DNA of 64,000 nucleotides from a virus (IMGVR_UViG_3300030385_002649:306805-370804), one strand, 5' to 3'; shown: positions 33,076 to 39,361, numbered from the stretch's first letter. The notes: generated from the letters alone by a model not told the origin. Translations and numbers: made by a program.

Positions 33076-33203
33076 ACTGTGGCTCCGAGTTTCCATGTGC
33101 GCCAAAAATGTCTGCGACAAATTCTATAGCTAAACCAACATTTAATAGTATAGTGCTGAGTCTCATAAAGATTTGGACATCTGCAGCCCATCATCGTGCT
33201 CAT
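33072..33203 (-). CDS. Short-type CRCGH-WYS member, 43 aa
   Basis: GCRCPNLYETQHYTI and KCWFSYRICRRHF. Nearly identical in its first half to the 47-aa member at 33294..33437 (CRCPNLYETQH), showing recent duplication. ATGA at both ends. Confidence 0.7.
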   Translation of the reverse strand: MSTMMGCRCPNLYETQHYTIKCWFSYRICRRHFWRTWKLGATV

Positions 33204-33310
33204 GGCCACAGCCTCTTCCATATCCCCGTTTGGCGGATCCGATAACTATGCCAACAAAATTTTGTATGGTGTGGCATAAAAACGTAAGAGCACCTACAAA
33301 TTCGGATCAT
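33200..33310 (-). CDS. Short-type CRCGH-WYS member, 36 aa
   Basis: MIRICRCSYVFMPHHTKFCW then HSYRIRQTGIW: the minimal form of the family, with only about 14 residues between C-x-C and C-W-H-S. Confidence 0.65.
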   Translation of the reverse strand: MIRICRCSYVFMPHHTKFCWHSYRIRQTGIWKRLWP

Positions 33311-33437
33311 ATTGGTCCCAAACCCAAATCCTATAGCTATACCAACAACCAGCAAAAGAATGAGCACCTAGTAGTTTGTTTCTAGAGCCAAGTGGCATAT
33401 GTTGAGTCTCATAAAGATTGGGGCATCTACATTCCAT
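33294..33437 (-). CDS. Short-type CRCGH-WYS member, 47 aa
   Basis: MECRCPNLYETQHMP, a loop, and GCWYSYRIWVW. Sister of the 33072..33203 gene. Overlaps the next member by 17 nt. Confidence 0.68.
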   Translation of the reverse strand: MECRCPNLYETQHMPLGSRNKLLGAHSFAGCWYSYRIWVWDQYDPNL

Positions 33438-33766
33438 TATTGTGCACAAACTTCTTCTATGCGGTTCGCAAGAGCCCTCAAATATCCAACTGCCTTTGTG
33501 CTGTCCGCGTCACTGATGATGGTGCAACCTTTATCCTTCAGTCTCTTGATTGACCCCCAGCTCTTCATTGAGCCGCCCATAGCGAACGTGAAAGAGAAAT
33601 CAGTCTTAACAAGATCTCCAGAATTTATGGTGAGATTCTTACCACACAACTTGTTAACATCACCAATTAAGCTCGGATCGTCAACTTCAATGAGAAGCTT
33701 AAGCTTGACAGACCTTTCAACGCTCTCCCACACTTGCTCACTATACCAGGCTCTCATGCGCACCAA
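33437..33766 (-). CDS. Protein fused to a CRCGH-WYS C-terminal remnant, 109 aa
   Basis: Residues 5-14 (RAWYSEQVWE) are the family C-terminus; the rest is a separate globular domain (VKLKLLIEVDDPSLIGDVN; SMKSWGSIKRLKDKGC). The lost CRC half (CRCSHWPNSKVWC) lies just upstream in another frame. A decayed member thus supplied the start of a new gene. Confidence 0.6.
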   Translation of the reverse strand: MVRMRAWYSEQVWESVERSVKLKLLIEVDDPSLIGDVNKLCGKNLTINSGDLVKTDFSFTFAMGGSMKSWGSIKRLKDKGCTIISDADSTKAVGYLRALANRIEEVCAQ

Positions 33767-33857
33767 ACCTTGCTGTTAGGCCAATGACTACATCGACAAT
33801 TAACGCTCGGCTTGGGCGGAGAGTTAGTACTGCAAAAAAATCTTTAGTTCTACTCAT
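33741..33857 (-). pseudogene. Frame-disrupted CRCGH-WYS remnant
   Basis: An ATG at 33857 opens a 38-aa frame without family motifs, while another frame over the same DNA reads NCRCSHWPNSKVWCA and stops. A T7 run near 33835 could be the shift site. The DNA still carries the family's first half. Confidence 0.4.
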
Positions 33858-33987
33858 TAAAAATCCTGTATGAGTACCAACAAGTGCCAGCCCAATGATA
33901 ATAAATTTCGGCTAGCCAAATCGGTCCCATATATGCCGTTTGACATCGACACCGAGGCAGCGCAACGTTGCTAACGGTCTCTTTCAT
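33850..33987 (-). CDS. Short-type CRCGH-WYS member, 45 aa
   Basis: ALPRCRCQTAYMGPIW and GTCWYSYRIFNE. C-x-C without the Gly-His, a single later Cys and WYS. Confidence 0.65.
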   Translation of the reverse strand: MKETVSNVALPRCRCQTAYMGPIWLAEIYYHWAGTCWYSYRIFNE

Positions 33988-34117
33988 AAAGTTTAGACCA
34001 TCTCCTCATCCGCGCAGCCTTTAACTTATTCTCGTTGATAAAATACGAATACCAACACCCATTAGTACGAGCAAAATGGTCCTCGTCCACCTTCCCACAT
34101 CTACAACGAAAGCTCAC
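33971..34117 (-). CDS. Short-type CRCGH-WYS member, 48 aa (GTG start)
   Basis: SFRCRCGKVDEDHF and GCWYSYFINENKLK. The GTG overlaps the upstream TGA (GTGA), the same coupling used elsewhere in the array. Confidence 0.68.
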   Translation of the reverse strand: MSFRCRCGKVDEDHFARTNGCWYSYFINENKLKAARMRRWSKLYERDR

Positions 34118-34203
34118 TGCCACCTCATCACAAAATGATGAAAATGGATTTTATTGCTAAACCACCAATTTCTTCTTCGAACAACGGTGTTAATACAAGC
34201 CAT
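34114..34203 (-). CDS. C-terminal CRCGH-WYS fragment, 29 aa
   Basis: MACINTVVRRRNWWFSNKIH: no Cys pair, only WWFS. Its ATG and its GTGA junction to the next member are intact. Confidence 0.45.
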   Translation of the reverse strand: MACINTVVRRRNWWFSNKIHFHHFVMRWQ

Positions 34204-34321
34204 CTAACAACCTCTCCAAAACAGCGTCGGACCAAACTTGATAACTATACCAATAATTTAAAAAATCATGGCCACGGTCGGAGTGCTCCTTGCCACACCT
34301 ACAAGCTAAGACACCTTCCAT
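34190..34321 (-). CDS. Short-type CRCGH-WYS member, 43 aa
   Basis: MEGVLACRCGKEHSDRGHDF and NYWYSYQVWSDAV. C-x-C-G and His present; the second Cys block is gone. Confidence 0.65.
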   Translation of the reverse strand: MEGVLACRCGKEHSDRGHDFLNYWYSYQVWSDAVLERLLDGLY

Positions 34322-34440
34322 ATCCAACTCACTTTCAATTTATGGATTCTATAACTAAACCAGCAATCGCTTTCGGAACACCAATGATCATAAACAGTTA
34401 GCCATTTTCCTGATCTTCCGCATCTACAGGGAAAACTCAT
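34306..34440 (-). CDS. Short-type CRCGH-WYS member, 44 aa
   Basis: MSFPCRCGRSGKWLTVYDHW, CSESDCWFSYRIHKL. Two later cysteines remain. ATGA coupling upstream. Confidence 0.68.
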   Translation of the reverse strand: MSFPCRCGRSGKWLTVYDHWCSESDCWFSYRIHKLKVSWIWKVS

Positions 34441-34565
34441 CCGATTTTATTCTTGTAAGCGTTTCTTGCGGCTAAATTATGCTTAATTCTAGAACTAAAC
34501 CAGGGTTTATAAACAGGACAATCACACTTCCTACAACAAGCGAAATTGTAATCGTTATTGTCCAT
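34437..34565 (-). CDS. CRCGH-WYS relative lacking the first motif, 42 aa
   Basis: FACCRKCDCPVYKPWFSSRI keeps the whole second Cys block and WFS but has no CRCGH. Coupled downstream as ATGA. Confidence 0.6.
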   Translation of the reverse strand: MDNNDYNFACCRKCDCPVYKPWFSSRIKHNLAARNAYKNKIG

Positions 34566-34818
34566 AATTCCACTTCAAAACAAGAGCGCTATACCACCAC
34601 CTATATTGCTTACGCCCGCAACCACAACGGCACATGCCTAGTCTCCCACTAAAACTTCTTCGCCTTAACCCTTGTGGTGGTTTCCAACTATGTCGGCTAT
34701 CAACATAAATATGACCACTAAACCAAAGCCTATATTGTTGACAATTACAATTGTAGCAATGATAAGTATTAATATGATACCGATGCAAGTTAACGTCATG
34801 CCCACATCTACAGTTCAT
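34555..34818 (-). CDS. Double CRCGH-WYS protein, 87 aa
   Basis: Two family units in one frame: MNCRCGHDVNLHRYH with CYNCNCQQYRLWFSGHI, then MCRCGCGRKQYRWWYSALV. An in-frame fusion of adjacent members or internal duplication. Start overlaps the upstream stop as TAATG. Confidence 0.75.
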   Translation of the reverse strand: MNCRCGHDVNLHRYHINTYHCYNCNCQQYRLWFSGHIYVDSRHSWKPPQGLRRRSFSGRLGMCRCGCGRKQYRWWYSALVLKWNYGQ

Positions 34819-34969
34819 TAAAACCGATACTTTCGATCATGATGAATAAACCTACTAAACCACCAATTGTGATTCCCACATTCGCAACACGACACGGCCA
34901 GATGTGAGTCACGTTATCAACACCGGAGTGAAGGCCAATCGCGTGGCCGCACCTACATCCTCGTCCCAC
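34808..34969 (-). pseudogene. CRCGH-WYS member split by a frameshift
   Basis: A GTG at 34969 begins GRGCRCGHAIGLHSGVDN; this frame then drifts into a hydrophobic stretch. The proper second half (CCECGNHNWWFSRFI) is one frame over and its TAA at 34818 still overlaps the next ATG in the usual TAATG form. That preserved junction marks the second frame as ancestral and the shift as recent. Confidence 0.6.
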
Positions 34970-34972
34970 TCA

Positions 34973-35161
34973 TCATAATCGCTTACCGCAAATGGACGCT
35001 GAATACCACACGCCCTATGCATCACAAGGACACCCGTCAGCTTTACACCGATACTGATAAGAATGAGGAATACTGCCAGCCGCCATATCAAAAGTCGACC
35101 ACACCATGTGAGGGCCAACAGCGTGACCGCAACGACAATCCCTCGCCCAATCAGCACTCAT
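34973..35161 (-). pseudogene. CRCGH-WYS member with an in-frame TAG
   Basis: MSADWARDCRCGHAVGPHMV, a loop and CKADGCPCDA are followed by TAG (35015) and then, in the same frame, GVWYSASICGKRL. The TAG falls where the family has Phe or Tyr, so one base change from TAT or TAC explains it. TAG is used as a normal stop by other genes here, so reassignment is unlikely. Confidence 0.65.
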
Positions 35162-35358
35162 TAGAGAACCTCGCCATAATAAATGCGATCAAGTTTCATT
35201 TTACTAAGCTTTTCCCTAATAATACACTCACTATGCCAAACCCCCCACTCATCACAAGGGCAATCAGAGGCTTGGCAAGCCATACTAATTTCTACACTAA
35301 CAATGCCATCACAACAAATATGATCGCCAACTCCATGATCGCAACGACATTTAGACAT
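35161..35358 (-). CDS. CRCGH-WYS family member, 65 aa
   Basis: MSKCRCDHGVGDHI and CQASDCPCDEWGVWHSECII; Trp in the Phe position. Intact. TAATG junction with the TAG-interrupted member. Confidence 0.78.
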   Translation of the reverse strand: MSKCRCDHGVGDHICCDGIVSVEISMACQASDCPCDEWGVWHSECIIREKLSKMKLDRIYYGEVL

Positions 35359-35551
35359 TTGGTAACGCCTTCGCCAGCCCCGCCAGCCTCTCCCTACAAA
35401 TCCTCAAACTGTACCACCACTTAAATCGAGCACACCGGCAAGACTTTTCCGAGCATAGAGAAGTGGGGGTGGGGCCGTTATAAGAAAGATCGTGGAAACC
35501 CCAATCATGCCCACAACGACACGCGTGTCTAACCACCGAATTATCGATCAT
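35351..35551 (-). CDS. CRCGH-WYS family member, 66 aa
   Basis: VVRHACRCGHDWGFHD and CSEKSCRCARFKWWYSLRI: complete motif set. A basic helix follows. Confidence 0.8.
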   Translation of the reverse strand: MIDNSVVRHACRCGHDWGFHDLSYNGPTPTSLCSEKSCRCARFKWWYSLRICRERLAGLAKALPNV

Positions 35552-35753
35552 AATCCGGCAACCCCCAAAAATTCAACGTCTTATAAATCTTCATACTGTA
35601 CCACCAACCATAACGCTTACAGTCACAAGACGCGCACGCATATGCGGACTGGCCACCAGCATGATGCTGAAACCACTCATGATCACACCTACATTTAGTT
35701 GAACCAGAAAGTCGCGCCATAGGTTTTAAATACCGTGTTGAACGCGAACTCAT
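35541..35753 (-). CDS. CRCGH-WYS family member, 70 aa
   Basis: GSTKCRCDHEWFQHHAGG, then CASCDCKRYGWWYSMKIYK. The ATG at 35753 has GGAA 6 nt upstream; 35720 is an alternative. The longer frame from 35825 lacks support. Confidence 0.75.
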   Translation of the reverse strand: MSSRSTRYLKPMARLSGSTKCRCDHEWFQHHAGGQSAYACASCDCKRYGWWYSMKIYKTLNFWGLPDYDR

Positions 35754-35858
35754 AAAATTTCCGCGATATACTCCTCGAAGCAGTACTGAACGCGTTAAAG
35801 ACCATTTCGAGTCTGATGCCTCCACTTACCCCGCCGCTTCGAGTACCACAAAGACCCA
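35754..35858 (-). pseudogene. Decayed CRCGH-WYS remnant
   Basis: One frame reads LWYSKRRGKWRHQ without a start codon; another carries a 54-aa frame from a GTG near 35858 ending TFWFN. Neither is a convincing gene; the DNA looks like an eroded member. Confidence 0.35.
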
Positions 35859-35930
35859 CTAAACCCTAACTCTCAAGCTGTACCACCACCTTAAATAAAA
35901 GTCCGGATCACAAGACATTGTGCAAGCCAC
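35859..35930 (-). CDS. C-terminal CRCGH-WYS fragment, 23 aa (GTG start)
   Basis: ACTMSCDPDFYLRWWYSLRV: two Cys and WWYS. Very short; may be a remnant rather than an expressed gene. Confidence 0.4.
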   Translation of the reverse strand: MACTMSCDPDFYLRWWYSLRVRV

Positions 35931-36078
35931 GGTCCCACCTTCTCATAGCGTCCGTTTCCATTGCTTTAACCGTTGCTTTAACCGCATCACATTCAATTTT
36001 CTCCCACATCCTAATCCTCTTAAACTTAAAACGAATCCGAAAACTAAACCAAAACACTCGCGTAACGTCACTTCTCAT
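35908..36078 (-). CDS. C-terminal CRCGH-WYS relative, 56 aa
   Basis: MRSDVTRVFWFSFRIRFKFK is the family C-terminus, followed by a helical tail. ATGA coupling to the upstream member. Confidence 0.5.
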   Translation of the reverse strand: MRSDVTRVFWFSFRIRFKFKRIRMWEKIECDAVKATVKAMETDAMRRWDRGLHNVL

Positions 36079-36293
36079 TCGAGATCTCCAAGCAACCTAC
36101 GGCGCTCACTGTTAGCATCTTGCAAAATAATGTTACTATACCAACCATTCCAATAATCACACTTAAGACAAATCACACACTTAACGCCCATGAGTCCACC
36201 TCGATGCAGGAGCTCTCCCTTGTGTGACGAGAAAGCACACCCACACCTACAAGTAAACCAGTTCCACGAAACAGATGGTTTAGCATTAGTCAT
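36075..36293 (-). CDS. CRCGH-WYS family member, 72 aa
   Basis: NWFTCRCGCAFSSHKGE and CVICLKCDYWNGWYSNIIL. Cys replaces the motif His. Coupled at both ends by ATGA. Confidence 0.78.
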   Translation of the reverse strand: MTNAKPSVSWNWFTCRCGCAFSSHKGELLHRGGLMGVKCVICLKCDYWNGWYSNIILQDANSERRRLLGDLE

Positions 36294-36454
36294 ACCAGTT
36301 TGCCATAATAACGCTTCAGATTGCGCTGGATATAAAAAACGCTCTTACTATACCAACTTCTAAAATTGTAACACTTACAAAGCGTACAGTTAGACTCACG
36401 AAGATCTTTAAACTTATGAGAATGCCAATAATGCCCACACCTACAAACCCTCAC
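36290..36454 (-). CDS. CRCGH-WYS family member, 54 aa (GTG start)
   Basis: RVCRCGHYWHSHKF and CTLCKCYNFRSWYSKSVFY: fully intact. GGAGG about 10 nt upstream of the GTG at 36454 supports the start. Confidence 0.78.
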   Translation of the reverse strand: MRVCRCGHYWHSHKFKDLRESNCTLCKCYNFRSWYSKSVFYIQRNLKRYYGKLV

Positions 36455-36532
36455 CGTTAATCGCCTCCCATTCCCTATGCTCCAAACGTCTTTTGTGCTC
36501 CACTAACCTTCTCGCGTACGTGGAAAATTAAA

Positions 36533-36643
36533 TCATCTAATTCTACTACTATACCACGACACATATCTAGGACACCCACAGCGACACTCAACAGCGGAAC
36601 CAACATGCTGAAACCACCCATGTCCACACCTACAAGTCTTCAT
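36533..36643 (-). CDS. Compact CRCGH-WYS family member, 36 aa
   Basis: MKTCRCGHGWFQHV and CRCGCPRYVSWYSSRIR: the whole motif set in only 36 residues, the best minimal example of the family. The next 78 bp hold only a doubtful 20-aa frame. Confidence 0.75.
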   Translation of the reverse strand: MKTCRCGHGWFQHVGSAVECRCGCPRYVSWYSSRIR

Positions 36644-36664
36644 GGGTACCACTCCTCCATCTCC

Positions 36665-36814
36665 CTATGTGCCCCAACTATAACGCCTAGCCCAAACAGA
36701 ACGGCTAAACCAAGACTTAAAAGAATCACAAGTGCCCCAAGACCCATCCTGCTGATGGAACCGCCAAGCATAACCACACCTACAAACCGGAAATCTAAAA
36801 ACCCTATCGCCCAT
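36665..36814 (-). CDS. CRCGH-WYS family member, 49 aa
   Basis: RFPVCRCGYAWRFHQQDG and GTCDSFKSWFSRSVW. Tyr replaces the motif His and the second block has one Cys. Confidence 0.7.
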   Translation of the reverse strand: MGDRVFRFPVCRCGYAWRFHQQDGSWGTCDSFKSWFSRSVWARRYSWGT

Positions 36815-36828
36815 CACAGTCACCGCAC

Positions 36829-37026
36829 CTAACCACCGCGCGTGCTGTTTTTCGTATACCTCGCCTTATTTCTTTGCGATATCTGAATCCCCCTACTATA
36901 CCACGCCTCATGAGACTCACAGTAACATATGTCACAAGCATACAAACCCGTCCCCGCCCCCCGAATCTTGCTATGTTCCCACCACTGATGACTACACCGA
37001 CAATTTCTAAAAGAATGATTACTCAT
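36829..37026 (-). CDS. CRCGH-WYS family member, 65 aa
   Basis: MSNHSFRNCRCSHQWWEHSK and CDICYCESHEAWYSRGI. The ATG at 37026 overlaps the upstream stop (ATGA). Intact. Confidence 0.78.
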   Translation of the reverse strand: MSNHSFRNCRCSHQWWEHSKIRGAGTGLYACDICYCESHEAWYSRGIQISQRNKARYTKNSTRGG

Positions 37027-37142
37027 TCCTGCAGCAAACAAGCCCTCAACCACAACCTAGCCGAGTACCACCTCTTAAAATCACACGGGACCAACTCACG
37101 ATGATGGGTAACAAACCCAAGACTACACCTACAACGACTCAT
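37023..37142 (-). CDS. CRCGH-WYS family member, 39 aa
   Basis: MSRCRCSLGFVTHHRELV, CDFKRWYSARLWL. Second block reduced to one Cys. The frame is open upstream but the ATG just before the motif is chosen. Confidence 0.68.
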   Translation of the reverse strand: MSRCRCSLGFVTHHRELVPCDFKRWYSARLWLRACLLQE

Positions 37143-37179
37143 AACCCCATAAACCTCATCCGCCAACTTAGCACAAGTA

Positions 37180-37350
37180 TCACACTGGCACATCGCACAT
37201 CGCAAGAAGGCAATCCTGATAAAACCACCTCCCAGGACCACGATCCTTATCCCCAAATACTCGATCGATCTGAACCCGATGGCGCTCAAACTCGCGCCCC
37301 CTCTCGATCAAGTCCAAAACATCCGAATAGGGGGAGCTTTTAACCGACAT
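37180..37350 (-). CDS. CRCGH-WYS relative lacking the first motif, 56 aa
   Basis: MSVKSSPYSDVLDLIERG, a charged middle and GPGRWFYQDCLLAMCDVPV. WFY replaces WYS and there is no CRC. Distant or repurposed. Confidence 0.5.
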   Translation of the reverse strand: MSVKSSPYSDVLDLIERGREFERHRVQIDRVFGDKDRGPGRWFYQDCLLAMCDVPV

Positions 37351-37380
37351 ATTGAACCAAAGCCCGAGTTGAACGCGACA

Positions 37381-37551
37381 TTAGGAGTTCCTCCTGCTCG
37401 CCCACAACATAAACCCCACCATTCTAGAATACCAAGACCTAAACTCCCCACACTTACTAGCGCAACCGAGAACACCAGCACACACCCCACCCACGCTCCC
37501 CGGAAGAACATGACAAACCGACTTATGCCCACACCTACACACAACAGCCAT
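37381..37551 (-). CDS. CRCGH-WYS family member, 56 aa
   Basis: GGAGGAGAA directly precedes the ATG. MAVVCRCGHKSVCHVLPG and CASKCGEFRSWYSRMVGF: intact apart from altered spacing in the second block. Confidence 0.75.
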   Translation of the reverse strand: MAVVCRCGHKSVCHVLPGSVGGVCAGVLGCASKCGEFRSWYSRMVGFMLWASRRNS

Positions 37552-37723
37552 TTCTCCTCCTCCTAATCTCCAAGGTCGCCTTCTTCACCCACCACACCTT
37601 ATGACTATACCAACAATGAAGAGTAGGATCCCCATGATAAAGAACATACTCAGACCAACCATGATTACGAGTATTAGTCCAAACATGACCACACCTACAC
37701 AAAATCGGGCGAGATCCTCTCAT
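37535..37723 (-). CDS. Short-type CRCGH-WYS member, 62 aa
   Basis: MRGSRPILCRCGHVWTNTRN and HCWYSHKVWWVKKA. Complete first motif, short second block. Confidence 0.72.
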   Translation of the reverse strand: MRGSRPILCRCGHVWTNTRNHGWSEYVLYHGDPTLHCWYSHKVWWVKKATLEIRRRRNGCCV

Positions 37724-37823
37724 ATATCCTCCTCAAACGAGCTAACCTACTAAACCAACAATTCCTAAGAAAAAGGTTAGTATCCCTCACTGAGTCATGA
37801 TCATAACCACACCTACAAATCAC
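37695..37823 (-). CDS. Short-type CRCGH-WYS member, 42 aa (GTG start)
   Basis: MICRCGYDHDSVRD and NCWFSRLARLRRIYE. GTGA junction with the upstream fragment; overlaps the next start by 29 nt. Confidence 0.65.
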   Translation of the reverse strand: MICRCGYDHDSVRDTNLFLRNCWFSRLARLRRIYERISPDFV

Positions 37824-37906
37824 AAGCCCACCTTGCCAACATGATAACGCTTACACCACCTAATGCGATTACTATACCACACATAGTCCAGCCACAACCT
37901 ACCCAT
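37820..37906 (-). CDS. C-terminal CRCGH-WYS fragment, 28 aa
   Basis: MGRLWLDYVWYSNRIRWCKR and eight further residues. Only the WYS half is left, but the start/stop junctions on both sides remain perfect. Confidence 0.45.
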   Translation of the reverse strand: MGRLWLDYVWYSNRIRWCKRYHVGKVGL

Positions 37907-37980
37907 TAGACAAACCGCGAATTATCAACCCAACCACAACGCCACCAAATATGCCTACTATACCACGCCCTCAACTTCAT
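37906..37980 (-). CDS. C-terminal CRCGH-WYS fragment, 24 aa
   Basis: MKLRAWYSRHIWWRCGWV and six more residues, with TAATG junctions at both ends. Possibly an expressed micropeptide or a remnant. Confidence 0.45.
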   Translation of the reverse strand: MKLRAWYSRHIWWRCGWVDNSRFV

Positions 37981-38138
37981 TAAAAATCCCTCATTATACG
38001 AATAATCCTACTATACCACAAGCTATGCGCCCCACAATGACAACAAGCATACGAGTAAAACTCACCAGCAGTGCTAACCCTAAGCTGAGACGACACAGGA
38101 GCAACAGAAAGCCTATAACACTCACAATTACCCAACAT
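37980..38138 (-). CDS. CRCGH-WYS family member, 52 aa (array end)
   Basis: First gene in transcription order. MLGNCECYRLS at the start and CCHCGAHSLWYSRIIRI at the end. The first motif is C-E-C without Gly-His. Overlaps the upstream 142-aa gene by 11 nt. Confidence 0.6.
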   Translation of the reverse strand: MLGNCECYRLSVAPVSSQLRVSTAGEFYSYACCHCGAHSLWYSRIIRIMRDF

Positions 38139-38556
38139 AAAAAGGAAGACTATTCTTCAAATTAACAAGAGAAGGCCAACGCGTCGTATAAACCAACATG
38201 TTCCGCCTCTGATCGTACCGAACGCGAGTCACCTCCTTAAAACAAAACCTCCCCAAAACCAGTTGCGTCTCAAGAGGATCCAAAGAAAACCACAACACAT
38301 AAGGACCATCCCCACCCTCAACACCCTGGCAAGACGCAATAGTATAAACCTCAGAAAAAGAGTTAAACCACTCAAGAACCCCACAAACCTCCGAATCCAC
38401 ACTCACACTCTTAGGCCGAAACAACACCTGCGAATGAGTAGCATCACCAACCTTAACCCTCATACAAACCTCCAACCCTAAAATACCAACAACTGCACGT
38501 GAGGAACGCACCTCCCGCCACTTCCAAAACTCCTCGCGCCGAAAAACAATATACAT
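38128..38556 (-). CDS. Hypothetical protein heading the array, about 142 aa
   Basis: A globular alpha/beta-looking protein (VYTIASCQGVEGGDGPYVLW; VTRVRYDQRRNMLVYTTR). The ATG at 38556 is chosen over 38628 because the extra residues are low complexity. It is the first gene read leftward from the divergent region. The TIASCQG segment looks like a conserved core, but I cannot name the family. Confidence 0.6.
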   Translation of the reverse strand: MYIVFRREEFWKWREVRSSRAVVGILGLEVCMRVKVGDATHSQVLFRPKSVSVDSEVCGVLEWFNSFSEVYTIASCQGVEGGDGPYVLWFSLDPLETQLVLGRFCFKEVTRVRYDQRRNMLVYTTRWPSLVNLKNSLPFYVG

Positions 38557-38637
38557 GTCACATACTGAACCCCCAAAAAACACACCCCCTCTCAAAAACC
38601 CCCACATGTACGGATAAGGTACACCCACCCCCTATGA

Positions 38638-38668
38638 TTGCGTGATGAACGCGCTAATGTTCTATAAT
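38638..38668 (+). promoter_or_regulatory. Possible sigma70-type promoter, rightward
   Basis: TTGCGT (38638-38643) and TATAAT (38663-38668) with a 19-bp spacer in the divergent region. The spacing is slightly long. It would drive the rightward genes from 38.9 kb. Confidence 0.35.
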
Positions 38669-38689
38669 GAACCTCGCGCCGACTAGCGA

Positions 38690-38840
38690 CCTGCCACCCC
38701 CCATAGGCACCCCGCGTGCCCACATGGCCGTACTCCACATGGCCGGAACCCCTCCCCCCGGGCCCAACCCCCAGAGTAGAACGGGGGTGTCGCCGGGCCC
38801 GCCGCGCGCGGGCGACACACCGGTGGCAGGGGGCATTCTA
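38690..38840. other. GC-rich structured spacer between the two arms
   Basis: About 150 bp, far more GC-rich than the flanks, with nested inverted repeats: CTGCCACC with GGTGGCAG (outer), ACCCCC with GGGGGT, and GTGTCGCC with GGCGACAC (inner), plus CACATGGCCG twice. Open frames exist on both strands, but none has a ribosome-binding site. It lies where gene orientation and base skew flip, so an origin, a regulatory RNA or a recombination junction are candidates. Confidence 0.55.
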
Positions 38841-38849
38841 GCCCGAGCC

Positions 38850-38883
38850 AAGTGGCATGGACCAAGGGGAACCCATGCCACTT
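38850..38883 (+). terminator. Perfect 11-bp terminator-like hairpin
   Basis: AAGTGGCATGG pairs with CCATGCCACTT across a 12-base loop and is followed by TTT. The left arm overlaps the first copy of the AGCCAAGTGG motif. It lies 34 bp before the 124-aa gene, so it may attenuate rightward transcription. Confidence 0.6.
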
Positions 38884-38916
38884 TTTAAACCGTATCCCCA
38901 CAATTGGAGTATTACC

Positions 38917-39291
38917 ATGGCCGTTCAAATGCAAATCAAGATTGGCAAGCCCACCCTCACCCACTTCGCCACGCTGGAGAAGCTCGGGTACGCCCCCACC
39001 CAGGGGGAGGAGACCATCCGTTTCGAGGCCACGAAGGTCCACGCGGAGTTCGACCTCACGGGTGGGGACGTGCTGTCCCGCCTCAAGGCGTGCATCGCTG
39101 CGAAGGAGTGCTTCTCCTACAAGACGCGCTTCACGGTGGAGCGGGAGGGTGAGGCTCAGGTCCTCTTCTGCTTCCCCGCGTGTGCGGCCTTGGACCGGGT
39201 GGCGAAGGGCCTGAGTGCTCTCGTCGCCAAGCCTGTCAAGAAGGGGAAGAAGGTGGCTAAGGCTGCGTTCTCCCTGGACGACCTCGTCTAG
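38917..39291 (+). CDS. SFSxDDL-tail protein A, 124 aa
   Basis: GGAG lies 8 nt before the ATG at 38917; a longer frame from 38857 is less likely. One of three paralogues (also 47353 and 62353) sharing a K-L-G-Y core, an aromatic C-x2-F region, an S-A-L-V-A-K segment and an acidic tail with F-S-x-D-D-L (here AAFSLDDLV). The acidic F/D/L tail recalls the protein-interaction tails of single-strand binding proteins, but no OB fold can be proved. GC-rich, regular codon use suggests high expression. A 10-bp hairpin follows. Confidence 0.8.
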   Translation: MAVQMQIKIGKPTLTHFATLEKLGYAPTQGEETIRFEATKVHAEFDLTGGDVLSRLKACIAAKECFSYKTRFTVEREGEAQVLFCFPACAALDRVAKGLSALVAKPVKKGKKVAKAAFSLDDLV

Positions 39292-39296
39292 TATTT

Positions 39297-39321
39297 GGCC
39301 AGGCCCCCTTAGGGCCTGGCC
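39297..39321 (+). terminator. Hairpin after SFSxDDL protein A
   Basis: GGCCAGGCCC (39297-39306) pairs fully with GGGCCTGGCC (39312-39321) around CCTTA, followed by ATTTA. Strong stem, weak U-tract; probable terminator. Confidence 0.7.
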
Positions 39322-39361
39322 ATTTACCTATGTGTAGTAACAACTTTAGGCTATGGGGTTC

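Noticed and set aside
33389-33398. Extra AGCCAAGTGG copy in the left arm
   Set aside because: Here the DNA is coding on the other strand within a CRCGH-WYS gene (reads M-P-L-G there), is isolated from the series and shows no hairpin, so I treat it as chance.
25466-38138. CRISPR-like or pure DNA repeat array suggested by recurring CACACCTAC and CTATACCAC boxes
   Set aside because: Box spacing is irregular, boxes are imperfect with synonymous changes, and each pair lies in an open frame; they are the Cys and WYS codons of the gene family.
38667-38888. GC-rich frames on both strands in the divergent spacer
   Set aside because: Proline/glycine-rich translations on both strands without ribosome-binding sites are expected from the base composition; inverted repeats indicate non-coding structure.
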